Assembly: GCA_035303785.1 (NCBI GenBank)
Contig: DATGRI010000063.1
Location: 1 to 60,449 of the forward strand
Source: Sphingobacteriaceae bacterium
Lineage (GTDB): Bacteria; Bacillota; Sulfobacillia; Thermaerobacterales; RSA17
Reading direction: 5' to 3'
Length of the DNA stretch: 60,449 nucleotides
Positions 1 to 10,363 of this stretch are shown piece after piece. A program made the position numbers and the translations under genes. Under the pieces are notes generated by a model that ran no database searches, was not told the DNA's origin, and worked only from the letters and a program-made list of their open reading frames with translations. The first letter of the stretch is position 1. Every line of letters begins with the position of its first letter.

Positions 1-1752
<1,752 letters not shown>

Positions 1753-1773
1753 AGATCAGCCCTCCTGTTGGAC

Positions 1774-1806
1774 AAAACAGGCCCCCGGCCTCCCGCTCCG
1801 GGGGCC
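1774..1806 (-). terminator. Hairpin between rplI and dnaB
   Basis: A perfect 9-bp GC-only stem (1780-1788 with 1798-1806) is followed on the minus strand by TGTTTTG. It would end or attenuate transcription leaving rplI before dnaB. Confidence 0.65.
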
Positions 1807-1832
1807 CTGCCGGGAGCCGCAAGCACGGCCGG

Positions 1833-2285
1833 TCAGCCTTCTACAGCTACTACTTCGACATTGACCTGGGTCCGCACCTCCGGGTGCAGGCGCAATTCCA
1901 CCTGGTGGGTGCCCACCTGGCGCAGGGGTTCCGGCAGGTGCACCCTGCGCCGGTCCAGATTGGTGCCGTAGGCTTGGTTGATGGCCTCGGCCACCTGCTG
2001 GGCGGTGATGGAGCCGAAGAGGCGGCCGCCCGCACCGGCCCGGGCCGTTACGGTGACCGTCTGGTCCGACAACTTGCCGGCCGTCTCCTGGGCCTCGTTC
2101 AACTCCCGCTGGACCCGCTTGGCCGCGGCAGCCAGCTGCTGCTCCAGGTTTTTCAGATTGCTCTTGGTAGCCGGAACGGCCAAGCCTTGAGGAACCAAGT
2201 AGTTGCGGGCATAGCCCGGCTTGACGGTGACCACTTCACCCTGCTTGCCCAATTTTTCATGATCCATCAGCAGGATCACCTTCAT
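1833..2285 (-). CDS. rplI: 50S ribosomal protein L9
   Basis: L9 binds 23S rRNA near the L1 stalk. The protein begins MKVILLMDHEKLGKQGE and carries the N-terminal L9 signature with PGYARNYLVPQGLA at about residues 24-37, a long central helix rich in Ala, Glu and Arg, and a compact C-terminal domain; 150 residues is the normal length. The ATG at 2283-2285 is preferred over an in-frame GTG three codons upstream because GGAGGT lies 7 bases before the ATG. The start overlaps the end of the upstream yybS-like gene by 29 bases, suggesting coupled translation. Confidence 0.96.
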   Translation of the reverse strand: MKVILLMDHEKLGKQGEVVTVKPGYARNYLVPQGLAVPATKSNLKNLEQQLAAAAKRVQRELNEAQETAGKLSDQTVTVTARAGAGGRLFGSITAQQVAEAINQAYGTNLDRRRVHLPEPLRQVGTHQVELRLHPEVRTQVNVEVVAVEG

Positions 2286-3327
2286 TGGTGTCACCTCCCG
2301 ACCGATTTTCCCGCTGCTCCACCCGGACTCTCACCTGGAGCAGCGGCTCCAGAAAGCCCAACCAGAAAAACAGGGCCTGAAACCACGGGTTGAGAAAGCC
2401 GAACACCAGCAAAACCACCGCAAAGCCCTTGCCCAGGCGCCAGCGGCGCAGGAAGAAATAGGCGGTGGCCAGGCCGTTAACCATCACCGCCACCTGCAGG
2501 AGCCAGGCGGTGCTCATCAAGGCCGGCAGCACGGTGGACGGGATCTGGCCCCCCAATTGCTCCACCCCGCGGAGGATGACGAACACGCCCACCAAGGCGT
2601 AGACGGCCGCCGGCGGCAGTTGCCAGCGGGCGAAGGGGGGCAGTTCCGGCACCGGGTTGCCCAGGCGGCGCAAGGGGGCGGCGGCCGCAGCGTAATTGGC
2701 GAAGGACGTCACGGCGGCGGTGCCCACCAAAATGCCCGGCACCAAAAGGGGCAGCAGTTCCATGACCCGTTCCAGCTCGGCTTCAATGGGCGCTATGTCA
2801 ACGTTGGTGCCCATGCGCTCGTAAATCTGCTGCCAAAGCTCCAGGGAGCGCTGGTAGCTGGCCTGGGTGCTGGTGAGGATCATGTCGATCAGGTCGATGC
2901 CGGCCACCTGCAGGCTGATCCACAAGGAGACCAGGATGGCTCCCAGGGAGACCAGGGTGCCCAGCCCCAGCACCGCCTCGATGCTCCAGCGCCGGCGCAG
3001 GCCGTTGCCCAGGCCCACGCCGGTGGCCACCAGGGTGAGCCCGGCCGGCAGGGCCTGGAGGCCCAGAAAGACGGCCAGCAGGACACCCGCCACCGCCCCG
3101 GCCAGCAGCCCCATGCGCAGGCCGTGGCGGACGACGGCCACCACCAAGGGGGCCGGTGCCACAAAGGACAATATGAACAAGGGCGGGATCAAGGTGGCGG
3201 CCACCACCAGCACTACGGCCAGGGCCGCCAGCAGCGCCCCTTCCGCCAGAGCCCGGGTGCGGCTTCCTTCCAAGGGACCGCCGGCATTATGCTCGGTCAA
3301 GACAGGCTCCCGCGGCGATTTTGCCAA
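2257..3327 (-). CDS. yybS: DUF2232 (YybS-type) integral membrane protein
   Basis: This 356-residue protein is dominated by hydrophobic stretches (about eight membrane segments, beginning near residue 25 with ALAEGALLAALAVVLVVAA). The N-terminal half resembles the YybS/DUF2232 family, a predicted transporter-like membrane protein encoded beside rplI and dnaB in many Bacillota; its substrate is unknown. The C-terminal tail is hydrophilic and its coding region overlaps rplI by 29 bases. The start overlaps the end of the MazG-like gene by 31 bases. The family assignment rests on context and hydropathy more than on a single motif. Confidence 0.8.
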   Translation of the reverse strand: MAKSPREPVLTEHNAGGPLEGSRTRALAEGALLAALAVVLVVAATLIPPLFILSFVAPAPLVVAVVRHGLRMGLLAGAVAGVLLAVFLGLQALPAGLTLVATGVGLGNGLRRRWSIEAVLGLGTLVSLGAILVSLWISLQVAGIDLIDMILTSTQASYQRSLELWQQIYERMGTNVDIAPIEAELERVMELLPLLVPGILVGTAAVTSFANYAAAAAPLRRLGNPVPELPPFARWQLPPAAVYALVGVFVILRGVEQLGGQIPSTVLPALMSTAWLLQVAVMVNGLATAYFFLRRWRLGKGFAVVLLVFGFLNPWFQALFFWLGFLEPLLQVRVRVEQRENRSGGDTNEGDPADGS

Positions 3328-3623
3328 TGTTCAGAAAGGGCCGACAAGTCGCCATACCACCGCTCGATCTCGTGTTCCTCTTCGATGTTGGTGCGCAAGT
3401 ATCCCATCAACTTGCTGTCCAGCTGGCTGAAGCTGACCCCCAGCCGCCGGGCCAGCAAATAAGCCGTCATGACGATGACGGCCAAGGACTCCGTCACGGC
3501 ATCGGTGCGCCCGCTCCACATGGCCCGGAAGACGCCGGCCAGGCCGCCGGCCAGTTCGGCCTTGAGCCATTCCACCGTACGGGCATTGCGGGCCACGTCT
3601 ATGGGCTGCTGGTCTCCGGTCAC
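3297..3623 (-). CDS. MazG-like family protein
   Basis: This 108-residue protein begins with a short tail and then DVARNARTVEWLKAELAGG, and ends with a conserved-looking EEEHEIERWYGDLSAL segment (about 82-97). This pattern matches the small MazG-like family found between rpsR and yybS in clostridia. Members are related in fold to all-alpha nucleotide pyrophosphohydrolases, but the full metal-binding EExxE array of true MazG is not obvious here, so enzymatic activity is uncertain. It is probably co-transcribed with rpsR and yybS. Confidence 0.75.
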   Translation of the reverse strand: MTGDQQPIDVARNARTVEWLKAELAGGLAGVFRAMWSGRTDAVTESLAVIVMTAYLLARRLGVSFSQLDSKLMGYLRTNIEEEHEIERWYGDLSALSEHWQNRRGSLS

Positions 3624-3660
3624 GGTTTCCCCGCCTCTCCGAAGGACCCCTTAATGCCGG

Positions 3661-3888
3661 TCAATCAATGACATAAGGGAGCAGGGCCAATTGCCGGGCC
3701 CGCTTGATGGCCCGGGTCAGCTGACGCTGGTGGTTGGCGCAGTTGCCGGAAATCCGGCGAGGCAGGATCTTGCCCCGTTCCGTCAGGAACCGGCGGAGCC
3801 GGCCGGCATCCTTGTAGTCCACCACACGGATCTTGTCGACGCAGAAGGTGCAAACCTTGCGGCGCCGCCGGCGCTCACGTCGTGCCAC
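3661..3888 (-). CDS. rpsR: 30S ribosomal protein S18
   Basis: S18 binds 16S rRNA together with S6 in the platform of the small subunit. The 75-residue product has a basic N terminus, a CTFC Cys pair at residues 13-16, and the family core [17 protein letters not shown] near residues 41-57. The single later Cys in NCANH gives a zinc-ribbon-like set that is often seen in S18 forms of the C+ type. It lies in the classic rpsF-ssb-rpsR operon, just downstream of ssb. Confidence 0.97.
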   Translation of the reverse strand: MARRERRRRRKVCTFCVDKIRVVDYKDAGRLRRFLTERGKILPRRISGNCANHQRQLTRAIKRARQLALLPYVID

Positions 3889-3928
3889 CGCTTCGCCTCC
3901 TCTTCAGTCAATTTCAATCAATGTTCGT

Positions 3929-4372
3929 TCAGAAGGGCACATCGTCGTCCAGGTCGTTGTTCATGCCGTCGTCCCCGGCGAAGGGGTCGAAGGCATCTCC
4001 GCTGAAGGGGTCGTCCTCCATGCCGCCGGCCGGACCGGAAGCAGGGGCTTGATCCCGGGGGCGGTCCAAAAAGCGGACGTCGTCGGCCACCACTTCGGCC
4101 ACCCGGCGCCGCTGGCCGTCGGCGGTCTCGTAGCTACGGATCTGCAGGCGGCCCTTGACCGCCGCCAGCCGGCCCTTGCCCAGATACTGGGCTACCGTCT
4201 CGGCCTGGCGTCCCCACACGACGATGTCGATGAAATCGGTCTCCCGCTCACCCTGCTGGTTGGCGAAGGGCCTGGTCACCGCCAGGGTGAAGTTGCTCAC
4301 GGGCCTGCCGGCAGGCGTATGGCGCAATTCGGGATCCTGGGCCAGCCTGCCGACCAGCACTACCACGTTCAT
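3929..4372 (-). CDS. ssb: Single-stranded DNA-binding protein
   Basis: SSB coats single-stranded DNA during replication, repair and recombination. The product (147 residues from the chosen start) begins [19 protein letters not shown], the standard OB-fold start, with [18 protein letters not shown] near residues 46-63. It ends in an acidic tail with the tip DDDVPF, which recruits partner proteins. The ATG at 4370-4372 is chosen because the OB fold starts there and AGAGGA lies about 10 bases upstream; the longer reading frame adds residues unlike SSB. It lies between rpsF and rpsR, the usual operon order. Confidence 0.95.
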   Translation of the reverse strand: MNVVVLVGRLAQDPELRHTPAGRPVSNFTLAVTRPFANQQGERETDFIDIVVWGRQAETVAQYLGKGRLAAVKGRLQIRSYETADGQRRRVAEVVADDVRFLDRPRDQAPASGPAGGMEDDPFSGDAFDPFAGDDGMNNDLDDDVPF

Positions 4373-4409
4373 AACGGTCCACATCCTCTCCCCGGTGGGC
4401 AGACGGAGA

Positions 4410-4703
4410 CTAAACGGCCTCATCCCGCCGGACCGTCAGGTAGCGCACTACATCCTCCGACAGCTGCAGGACCCGTTCCAATTCTTGCGTTACAGATTGG
4501 TCGGATTGGAATTGAAGGACGGTATAGTTGCCCTCACGGTAGCCTTGGATTTCATAGGCCAGCCGCCGTTTGCCCCACCGGTCGATGTTTTCCACCTGGC
4601 CGCCGCCCTGTTCGATGATCTGGGCCATGCGATCGATGGTGGCTTGGACGGCGTCCTCTTCCAGGTCGGGACGCAGGATAAAGACCAGTTCGTAAGGCCG
4701 CAT
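4410..4703 (-). CDS. rpsF: 30S ribosomal protein S6
   Basis: S6 is the platform protein that pairs with S18. The 97-residue product begins [17 protein letters not shown] and contains [23 protein letters not shown], both family hallmarks. The ATG at 4701-4703 is chosen over an upstream in-frame start because GGAAGGAGGTGA sits just before it. It is the first gene of the rpsF-ssb-rpsR unit and has a likely promoter upstream at 4793-4821. Confidence 0.97.
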   Translation of the reverse strand: MRPYELVFILRPDLEEDAVQATIDRMAQIIEQGGGQVENIDRWGKRRLAYEIQGYREGNYTVLQFQSDQSVTQELERVLQLSEDVVRYLTVRRDEAV

Positions 4704-4792
4704 GGGCTCACCTCCTTCCCCCGGACTAGCCACCCGGTTGTGGCAGGCCCCGCGGCTGCGCCGCGGAGCAGGAAGGCACAGTAACGGCGCTA

Positions 4793-4821
4793 ATTATACA
4801 TGAACCCCGCCTGCACCGAAA
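4793..4821 (-). promoter_or_regulatory. Likely promoter of the rpsF-ssb-rpsR operon
   Basis: On the minus strand TTTCGG (4816-4821), a 17-base spacer and a perfect TATAAT (4793-4798) precede rpsF by about 90 bases. The -35 is the same hexamer as that proposed for the SRP RNA promoter at 54395. A short GC-rich hairpin lies in the leader near 4750-4766. Confidence 0.6.
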
Positions 4822-4824
4822 GAT

Positions 4825-5085
4825 TCACTTTTTGCGGCCGGCCGCCCGGCCGCGGTCCACGTCCTGCTGGCTTTCCGCCAGGTAGCCGTCCTGGACCGAG
4901 CCCAAAACGGCCTTGACGGACCGCTCAAAGCGGCTCCGCGGGACCATCACTACCCGGTTGCAGCCCAGGCATCGCATGCGGAAGTCGGCGCCCGTCCGCA
5001 ACACCTCCCAGCGGTCATCACCGCAGGGGTGGGCTTTTCGCAACCTGACCACATCGCCCAGCCTGAACTTATGTTCTCCCGGCAT
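4825..5085 (-). CDS. DUF951 family small protein
   Basis: The 86-residue product starts MPGEHKFRLGDVVRLRKAHPC and contains WEVLRTGADFRMRCLGCNRVV, which matches DUF951, a small Cys-containing family typical of Bacillota and located near rpsF. The conserved part (to about residue 60) includes an HPC motif and a CLGC pair that may bind metal. The C-terminal 25 residues are basic and unlike the family. The ATG at 5083-5085 is chosen because the domain starts there. It overlaps the end of mscS by 17 bases. Its function is unknown; an RNA-binding role has been guessed from the fold but cannot be shown here. Confidence 0.85.
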   Translation of the reverse strand: MPGEHKFRLGDVVRLRKAHPCGDDRWEVLRTGADFRMRCLGCNRVVMVPRSRFERSVKAVLGSVQDGYLAESQQDVDRGRAAGRKK

Positions 5086-5962
5086 CACGGTCCGTGCCCT
5101 CCTTCCTGACGATTTCCGGCGGCTCCAGCCAGATCTGGCGGGGGTATGGGGCGGCGATGCCCACGGCATCCAGCGCCTCCTTCACCGCCTGCCGCAGCAT
5201 CCGGGTGGTGGCCCACTGGGTGCCGGGCTTGACCCGCCCCCAGATGAGCAGATCGGCGCCCCCGGCGGTCAAGTCCTGGACGCCCAGCACCCGGGGTGGC
5301 TCTACAATATCATCAACGTCGGCCGAGACTTTGGCCAAGGCTTCGTCGATGGCGGCCACGGCCTTTTCCAGGTCTTCTTCATACGGAATGGTGACCGTAA
5401 AGGAAACCCGCAGGGGTCCTTGGGAAAAGTTCGTAATGAGTTCCAAGCTGCCGTTGGGCACGATATGCACCTGGCCGCCGAGGTCACGAATTTTCGTGAT
5501 CCGGAGGCCCATTTCCTCTACGAAGCCTTCCACGCCCGCCGCCTGGATGTAGTCGCCCACATCGAACTGGTCCTCATAAAGAATGAAGAAGCCGGCGATC
5601 AAGTCCCGCACCAGGTGCTGGGCGCCGAAGCCGATGGCCAGGGAAGCCACCCCCGCCCCGGCCAGCATGGGGCCGATGGGCACGCCGATGGTGTCCAGCA
5701 CTGCCAGGCCGGCCACCAAATCTACGGCGTAGCGGATGACGCTGCGCATCAGGCCAGTCAAGGTGCGGGCCCGGGACTGGGCCACGATTTCGTGCTCGGC
5801 CTCGATGGCCAGGAACCGGGTTACGGCGGCCGTCAGCAGGCGGATGGCGAAATGGGCCGCCACCAAAATGAGTACGATGCGGCCCCCTTTGGCCAGCAGA
5901 TTGGATAGGTTTTCGGGCGCCACCCAATTTTGCCAAACTTCTTGGAGGGGCAACCCTGTCAT
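5069..5962 (-). CDS. mscS: Small-conductance mechanosensitive channel (MscS family)
   Basis: This 297-residue membrane protein has about three N-terminal membrane segments followed by the MscS pore-lining signature, AGVASLAIGFGAQHLVRDLIAG at about 103-124, and the cytoplasmic beta domain beginning EDQFDVGDYI with VHIVPNGSLELITNFS. MscS channels open under membrane tension to release solutes during osmotic downshock. The length matches the short YkuT-like forms of Bacillota. It overlaps DUF951 by 17 bases and follows cvpA with a gap of 33 bases. Confidence 0.93.
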   Translation of the reverse strand: MTGLPLQEVWQNWVAPENLSNLLAKGGRIVLILVAAHFAIRLLTAAVTRFLAIEAEHEIVAQSRARTLTGLMRSVIRYAVDLVAGLAVLDTIGVPIGPMLAGAGVASLAIGFGAQHLVRDLIAGFFILYEDQFDVGDYIQAAGVEGFVEEMGLRITKIRDLGGQVHIVPNGSLELITNFSQGPLRVSFTVTIPYEEDLEKAVAAIDEALAKVSADVDDIVEPPRVLGVQDLTAGGADLLIWGRVKPGTQWATTRMLRQAVKEALDAVGIAAPYPRQIWLEPPEIVRKEGTDRDAGRT

Positions 5963-5995
5963 GGGAGCATCCTTCTTTTTCCTTCTTTATTAATA

Positions 5996-6706
5996 TTAGC
6001 CGATCAGGGCCTGGAGGCCCCTGAGGAGCCACGGGCTCAACCAGTAGAATAGGACTGTCAATTTCTGACCATACACCGAATCGGCCAGGGATGCACGGAC
6101 CAAGGCCCCCGGCCCGATGGGGGGGAGCATGAGAAGGAAGCCCGTCACCAGGGCCAGGAGGACCGCCGACCGGAGGGCGCCCAGGGCGGCGCCCAGCAGG
6201 CGGTCGCCCAAAGCGGTGATGAAGGTGAAGCGGGCCATCCGCCCCAACCGGTCGGCCACCACGTTCACCAGCACCAGCAGGACGATGAGCAGCGCCAGGA
6301 ACACCGCCATCAACAGGACGGTGCCGCCCCAGGTGACGGCGGCAGCGGGAAGAGCGACGCCGCTGAGCCAAGGCAGAACTTGCTGCCAGGGGACGGAGCC
6401 GTTCAAGCCGGGCAAGTCCGGCAGGAATTCACCGTTCCCGGGGAACTGGAGGTCGCCCAGCGCCGGCACCGCCGGGGTCCAAAGCTCGGCCCAGGCGGTC
6501 AGCCGGTCCGTCACCCCGTAGCGCTGGTCCAGCCAGAGGGCGCCCACGGGGGCCAGGCGGCCCGCCACCAACCAGGCGGCGATGAAGCCCGCCAAGGAGA
6601 CGGCGGTGCGGACGAAGCCGGCGGAAAAGCCCCGGACAAGGCCAAGGATGATCAAAGTCAGCAGGATGTAGTCGAGGATCCCAGCGGGCAACAAGCCTTG
6701 CAGCAT
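5996..6706 (-). CDS. cvpA: CvpA family membrane protein
   Basis: The 236-residue product starts LLPAGILDYILLTLIILGLVRGFSAGFVRTAVSLAGFIAAWLV after the initial Met-Leu-Gln-Gly, which is the characteristic CvpA first helix (D-x-x-L and GxxRGF-x-G). It has four or so membrane segments, with a longer extracytoplasmic loop near residues 55-105 than the minimal family. CvpA was named for colicin V production in E. coli; in Bacillota its role is unknown. AAGGTGG precedes the ATG closely. Confidence 0.85.
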   Translation of the reverse strand: MLQGLLPAGILDYILLTLIILGLVRGFSAGFVRTAVSLAGFIAAWLVAGRLAPVGALWLDQRYGVTDRLTAWAELWTPAVPALGDLQFPGNGEFLPDLPGLNGSVPWQQVLPWLSGVALPAAAVTWGGTVLLMAVFLALLIVLLVLVNVVADRLGRMARFTFITALGDRLLGAALGALRSAVLLALVTGFLLMLPPIGPGALVRASLADSVYGQKLTVLFYWLSPWLLRGLQALIG

Positions 6707-6760
6707 TATCTATCCACCTTCACCCGCGCAGCAGGCGGAGGCCCTTGGGGGCTTCCACCC

Positions 6761-7120
6761 TCAGCCTACGGGCTCCCAAAAAGTATAGGTCACATAAGCC
6801 GCGACGGCGGGCCAGAGGGGTGACAGGGCTTGGCCCGCCAGCATGGCGCCCCAGCCCAGGAGGGGCACCGCCGCTGCTCCCAGGAGCAGGAATACGACGG
6901 TCTTGCGACCGGCCTCTGCGGGGGAGAGCAGCCCCGGCCGGCCCAGCAGCACCGACAGCAAGGCATCGCCCAGCCACTGGACGGCGGCGAAGAAGACGGG
7001 CACCGCCAGCCACGGCGACTGCATCGCCAATAGGCCCGTCAAGAGGCGGCGGGCGATGAGCCCGGCGACGATGAAGCCGCAGCCGAAAAGCAGCCATAGC
7101 CACCGCTTATGGCGCTGCAA
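6761..7120 (-). CDS. Small predicted membrane protein, unknown function
   Basis: No family was recognised. The reading frame encodes about 119 residues from a TTG at 7118-7120, with a basic start (LQRHKRWLWLLFGCGFIVAG) and about four hydrophobic segments. The TTG is favoured because it lies just after the stop of the upstream gene (7138) and follows GGGGGGTG by 5 bases; a GTG at 7145-7147 overlapping the upstream stop is an alternative. The longer open frame reaches into the 450-residue gene and is probably not used. It appears to share an operon with the exported protein at 7138-8490. Confidence 0.55.
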   Translation of the reverse strand: MQRHKRWLWLLFGCGFIVAGLIARRLLTGLLAMQSPWLAVPVFFAAVQWLGDALLSVLLGRPGLLSPAEAGRKTVVFLLLGAAAVPLLGWGAMLAGQALSPLWPAVAAYVTYTFWEPVG

Positions 7121-7137
7121 CCTTGCACCCCCCGCTC

Positions 7138-8490
7138 CTAGGGCCACCGGTACCGCCGGATGAAATCCTCGTCGATGAGCAGCAATCCGGCCGGGTGGGC
7201 GGCCAGAGCCCGCAGCCGCCCGGCGGTTATGCTCCACTGGGGGCGGCCGCCGGCGTCATAGGCGGTCAGCCGGTTTTGGCCCTGGCCGAAAAACCCTGCT
7301 CCGGGCCACGGCCAAAGGCTCTCGCCGAAATCTTCGGCAGAGGCAGCCATTTCCACCCCGCTGTTATGGTATATGGCCCAGTCTCCATCGGCCAAGGCGA
7401 CCAGGGCCCGCCGGCCCCAAAAGTCCAGGGGGGCGAGGAATTCCACGGGGGCTGCCAGATCCGCCGACCACAGCACCCCTTGGCTGCCCAGCATGCCCAC
7501 CTGGCGGCCCCGGGTGGCCCACACCCGGGCGCCCCGGGCCACCCACCAAGGGCGCCAGGGGGATGCGTCGCCCTCGTAATGCCACAGGACTTTTACCCCC
7601 GGGGAAGGGGCATCGGCATCACCGGCGGCGACGGGCAATTGCAGCACCGTCAACTCCCAGGCGGGCATCTCGGGCAGGGGCAGGCTCACCTGGGCCAAGG
7701 CGGGGGCAGGCCGGACGGGGGAGGGTCCGTCCCGGGGGAGCGGCGCCAGCCCGGGGGCTTGAGCCAGGACGGGGCTGTCCAAAACCAGGCGGCTGAAGGG
7801 GGCCGCATCCTGCCCGGCGCCGCCGCTGCCGCCGGCCCCAATGGCCTCCCGGGGCAGGGCGGGCCACATATAAGTCCATTCATGCCAGAAGGCGGCCTCT
7901 TCGCCGGCATCGGCGCCGGGACCACCGGCGACGACGGCCAGGCCATGGTCCAAGGGCAAGGCGGTGATGAAGCCGGCGGGGGCCGGAAGATCCATTAGCA
8001 GCGTGCCTTGGGGCCGGTTTTGGGGTGTCACCAGGTAGAGCCCCAGACCTTTGTCACCGGGGCGGGCCACCACCAGAGCCGATCCTACGGGTTGGAAGGC
8101 CGTTACATCATCGGCCTCCCAGGCAGCCGCCTCATGGCCGGCAGTGTCGAACCAGGCGGCCCACACCCGCTCGCCCCGGCGGGCAGCCACCAAAGTGTAC
8201 CGGTCATCCATGGCGCCATGCCATTCCACATCGGGATCATCGGTCAAAGCCCAAGGGGGCGCTGCGGCCGACAGGGGGAACTGCCACAAAGGCTGCGGGG
8301 GAGCGACGGGCAGGACCGGGCCGGGGTCACTGCCCAGCAGGGCCGGATCTTCCAGGAAGATAAAAGCCGCACCCAGCACGAGCAGCAGGAGGGCCAGGGT
8401 CAGCAGGGTGGCACGACGGTTGCGGGTGCGGTGGGCCCGGCGCCGCGCCAGGCGGGATGCCGGGGAAGGATTGCCGGTCAAAGAACCCAT
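7138..8490 (-). CDS. Predicted exported or membrane-anchored beta-propeller-like protein
   Basis: This 450-residue protein has a short Arg-rich N terminus (about residues 13-27), then one hydrophobic anchor (TLLTLALLLLVLGAAFIFL, about 29-47), and the rest would lie outside the membrane. The outer part has many repeats of short Trp- and Gly-rich strands (for example VLWHYEGD, VLWSADLA, RPQWSITAG), which resembles PQQ- or WD-like propellers without a confident family match. Its function is unknown. It lies between a YkvI-type transporter and the small membrane protein at 6761-7120. Confidence 0.6.
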   Translation of the reverse strand: MGSLTGNPSPASRLARRRAHRTRNRRATLLTLALLLLVLGAAFIFLEDPALLGSDPGPVLPVAPPQPLWQFPLSAAAPPWALTDDPDVEWHGAMDDRYTLVAARRGERVWAAWFDTAGHEAAAWEADDVTAFQPVGSALVVARPGDKGLGLYLVTPQNRPQGTLLMDLPAPAGFITALPLDHGLAVVAGGPGADAGEEAAFWHEWTYMWPALPREAIGAGGSGGAGQDAAPFSRLVLDSPVLAQAPGLAPLPRDGPSPVRPAPALAQVSLPLPEMPAWELTVLQLPVAAGDADAPSPGVKVLWHYEGDASPWRPWWVARGARVWATRGRQVGMLGSQGVLWSADLAAPVEFLAPLDFWGRRALVALADGDWAIYHNSGVEMAASAEDFGESLWPWPGAGFFGQGQNRLTAYDAGGRPQWSITAGRLRALAAHPAGLLLIDEDFIRRYRWP

Positions 8491-8541
8491 TGCTTGACGG
8501 TCTGCACTGGTCGCCCCATGGCCCTACCTCCAGGTGGGCCG

Positions 8542-9615
8542 TTATTCGCCCCGGGCCGGCGGGAATCCTGCGGGGCCCAGCAGGTGGGCCCGCACCAGGG
8601 CCGCCACCATGAGCATGCCGGCGGAGCCCATGATGGGGTAGACCACGTCGATGAACAGGGCGAAGGTGCCCCGGGCGGCGGTGATGGCGGCGGCCACGGC
8701 CATCAGGACCAGGCCCCGGCCGCTGGGGTACCGTTGGTGCAGGGCCCAGAGGACGGCCACCGCCGTCGTCAGCATGGCCCCCGCCAGCAGCAGGCTGTAC
8801 AGCAAGGACCACCCGGCGCCCAGGCGCTGGGCGGCATAGCTCAAGGGGAAAGGGGACAGGGCGGCCCCCGGCAGCAGGAGGAGAATGGCCACCGTGGCGG
8901 CGGCCAGCATGAAGCCCAGCATGATGCCTCCCAAGGCGGCGCCCCGGACGGCATGCCGCCGGGGAGACAGGCGGGCGGCACCCGTGAGGATGGATAGGGA
9001 CAAGGCGTGATTGTAGGCGAAGTACAGCAGGGCCGCCACCCACCAGGGAGGCATGATGGTCACCGCCGCGCCTCCCGGCCACGGGCCGGCGGCGGGGTTG
9101 GGCCCCATGGCCCTCCAGGTGAGCAGGCTGAGGAGCAGCACCAGCCCCAGCTGGACCGGCCCCAGGGCCCGACCCACGGCCAAGGCGGTGGTGGGCCCCG
9201 CCAGCACCAGGGCCACCAGCAGGCCGGCGGCGGCATAGGGGGCGGCCCCCGCCGTTGCCGGGGCTGAATCGGCCGCCAGTTGGGCCATCCCCGCCAGGGA
9301 CACCACCAAGACCAGGAAGAAGAACACCGAGGTCAGGCCGTCCATGAGACCGGCCCAGGCCGGCGGCAGGATGGCGCCGTAGTACTCCCGGTAGTTGCGG
9401 GCCCCGACCCGGCCGGCGATTTGGGCCACAGCGGCCCCGGCCAGGGCGAACAGGATCCCCGCCACCAAGGTGCCGCCCAGCCCCCAAGGGCCGTAGGCGG
9501 CAAAAAAACGCAACACCTCTCGGCCCGTGGCGAAACCGGCGCCCACCAAGGTGCCCAAATAGAGCCAGGCTACATACCAGCTGCCCCGGCGGGATGATGT
9601 GCGGACCTCCGGCAC
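8542..9615 (-). CDS. ykvI: YkvI-type membrane transporter
   Basis: This 357-residue integral membrane protein has ten or so hydrophobic segments. The start YLGTLVGAGFATGREVLRFF (about residues 19-38) matches the first helix of the YkvI family, a branch of the amino acid-polyamine-organocation fold in Bacillota with no proven substrate. The start is taken as the GTG at 9613-9615; a close Shine-Dalgarno is weak. It is divergent from yyaC. Confidence 0.75.
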   Translation of the reverse strand: MPEVRTSSRRGSWYVAWLYLGTLVGAGFATGREVLRFFAAYGPWGLGGTLVAGILFALAGAAVAQIAGRVGARNYREYYGAILPPAWAGLMDGLTSVFFFLVLVVSLAGMAQLAADSAPATAGAAPYAAAGLLVALVLAGPTTALAVGRALGPVQLGLVLLLSLLTWRAMGPNPAAGPWPGGAAVTIMPPWWVAALLYFAYNHALSLSILTGAARLSPRRHAVRGAALGGIMLGFMLAAATVAILLLLPGAALSPFPLSYAAQRLGAGWSLLYSLLLAGAMLTTAVAVLWALHQRYPSGRGLVLMAVAAAITAARGTFALFIDVVYPIMGSAGMLMVAALVRAHLLGPAGFPPARGE

Positions 9616-9706
9616 CCCCCGGCCTTATGCATACGCCCCCCGGGAGGCCCATAGACTGCTAGCAGCATCGGGGGTTCCGGCGCCGTTGTAGGCCCGGAAC
9701 GGCGGG

Positions 9707-10363
9707 ATGGGGGCGGTGACCGGGATGATGCAGGAATGGCGGGGCGGAGCAGCGGGACCTCCCCCGGCGGCCTCCCGGCCGGCCCAGGCCTTGACCAGGG
9801 ATGAATGGCGGGTCCACTACGGGGCGCCCGGTGCGGCGGACGCTTTGGCCCACGAGTTTCGCCGGCGGCTGCTGCCCCTGATGGAAGCCGGCGGCCCCAA
9901 CCCTGAAACCCTCTTCGTCTGCATCGGCACCGATCGCTCCACGGGGGACGCCTTAGGCCCCCTGGTGGGCTCCCTCCTGCTGGAGGGGGGCCTGCCCGAG
10001 GCATGGGTGGTGGGCACCTTGGCCAACCCGGTTCATGCCACCAACATGGGCACGGTGCTGGCCATGCTGCGGCACCGCCGGCCCCGGCCGGTGACCGTGG
10101 CCGTTGACGCCTGCCTGGGCCGGGCCGACAACGTGGGCATGGTGGCCCTGGGCACCGGCGCCCTGCGCCCCGGGGCAGGGGTAAAAAAAGAACTGCCGCC
10201 CGTAGGCGACCTTTACATTACCGGCAATGTCAACGTGGGCGGCTTCATGGAGTATTTCGTGCTGCAGAACACCCGTCTTAGCCTGGTGATGGATATGGCG
10301 CGGGTTATTGCTGCTGGACTGCTGCAGGCTTTGATCCCGCCTGGCCCAGATACAGGTCGATGA
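9707..10363 (+). CDS. yyaC: YyaC-type spore protease
   Basis: The 218-residue product contains LFVCIGTDRSTGDALGPLVG at about 69-88, then NPVHATNMGTVL and DACLG, which match YyaC. YyaC is a relative of the germination protease GPR and is found only in spore formers. The first 35 or so residues are not conserved-looking, and a later ATG (9725 or 9728) may be the true start. It is one of few plus-strand genes in the left arm and ends by overlapping the 3' end of livF by 59 bases in convergent orientation. Confidence 0.9.
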   Translation: MGAVTGMMQEWRGGAAGPPPAASRPAQALTRDEWRVHYGAPGAADALAHEFRRRLLPLMEAGGPNPETLFVCIGTDRSTGDALGPLVGSLLLEGGLPEAWVVGTLANPVHATNMGTVLAMLRHRRPRPVTVAVDACLGRADNVGMVALGTGALRPGAGVKKELPPVGDLYITGNVNVGGFMEYFVLQNTRLSLVMDMARVIAAGLLQALIPPGPDTGR

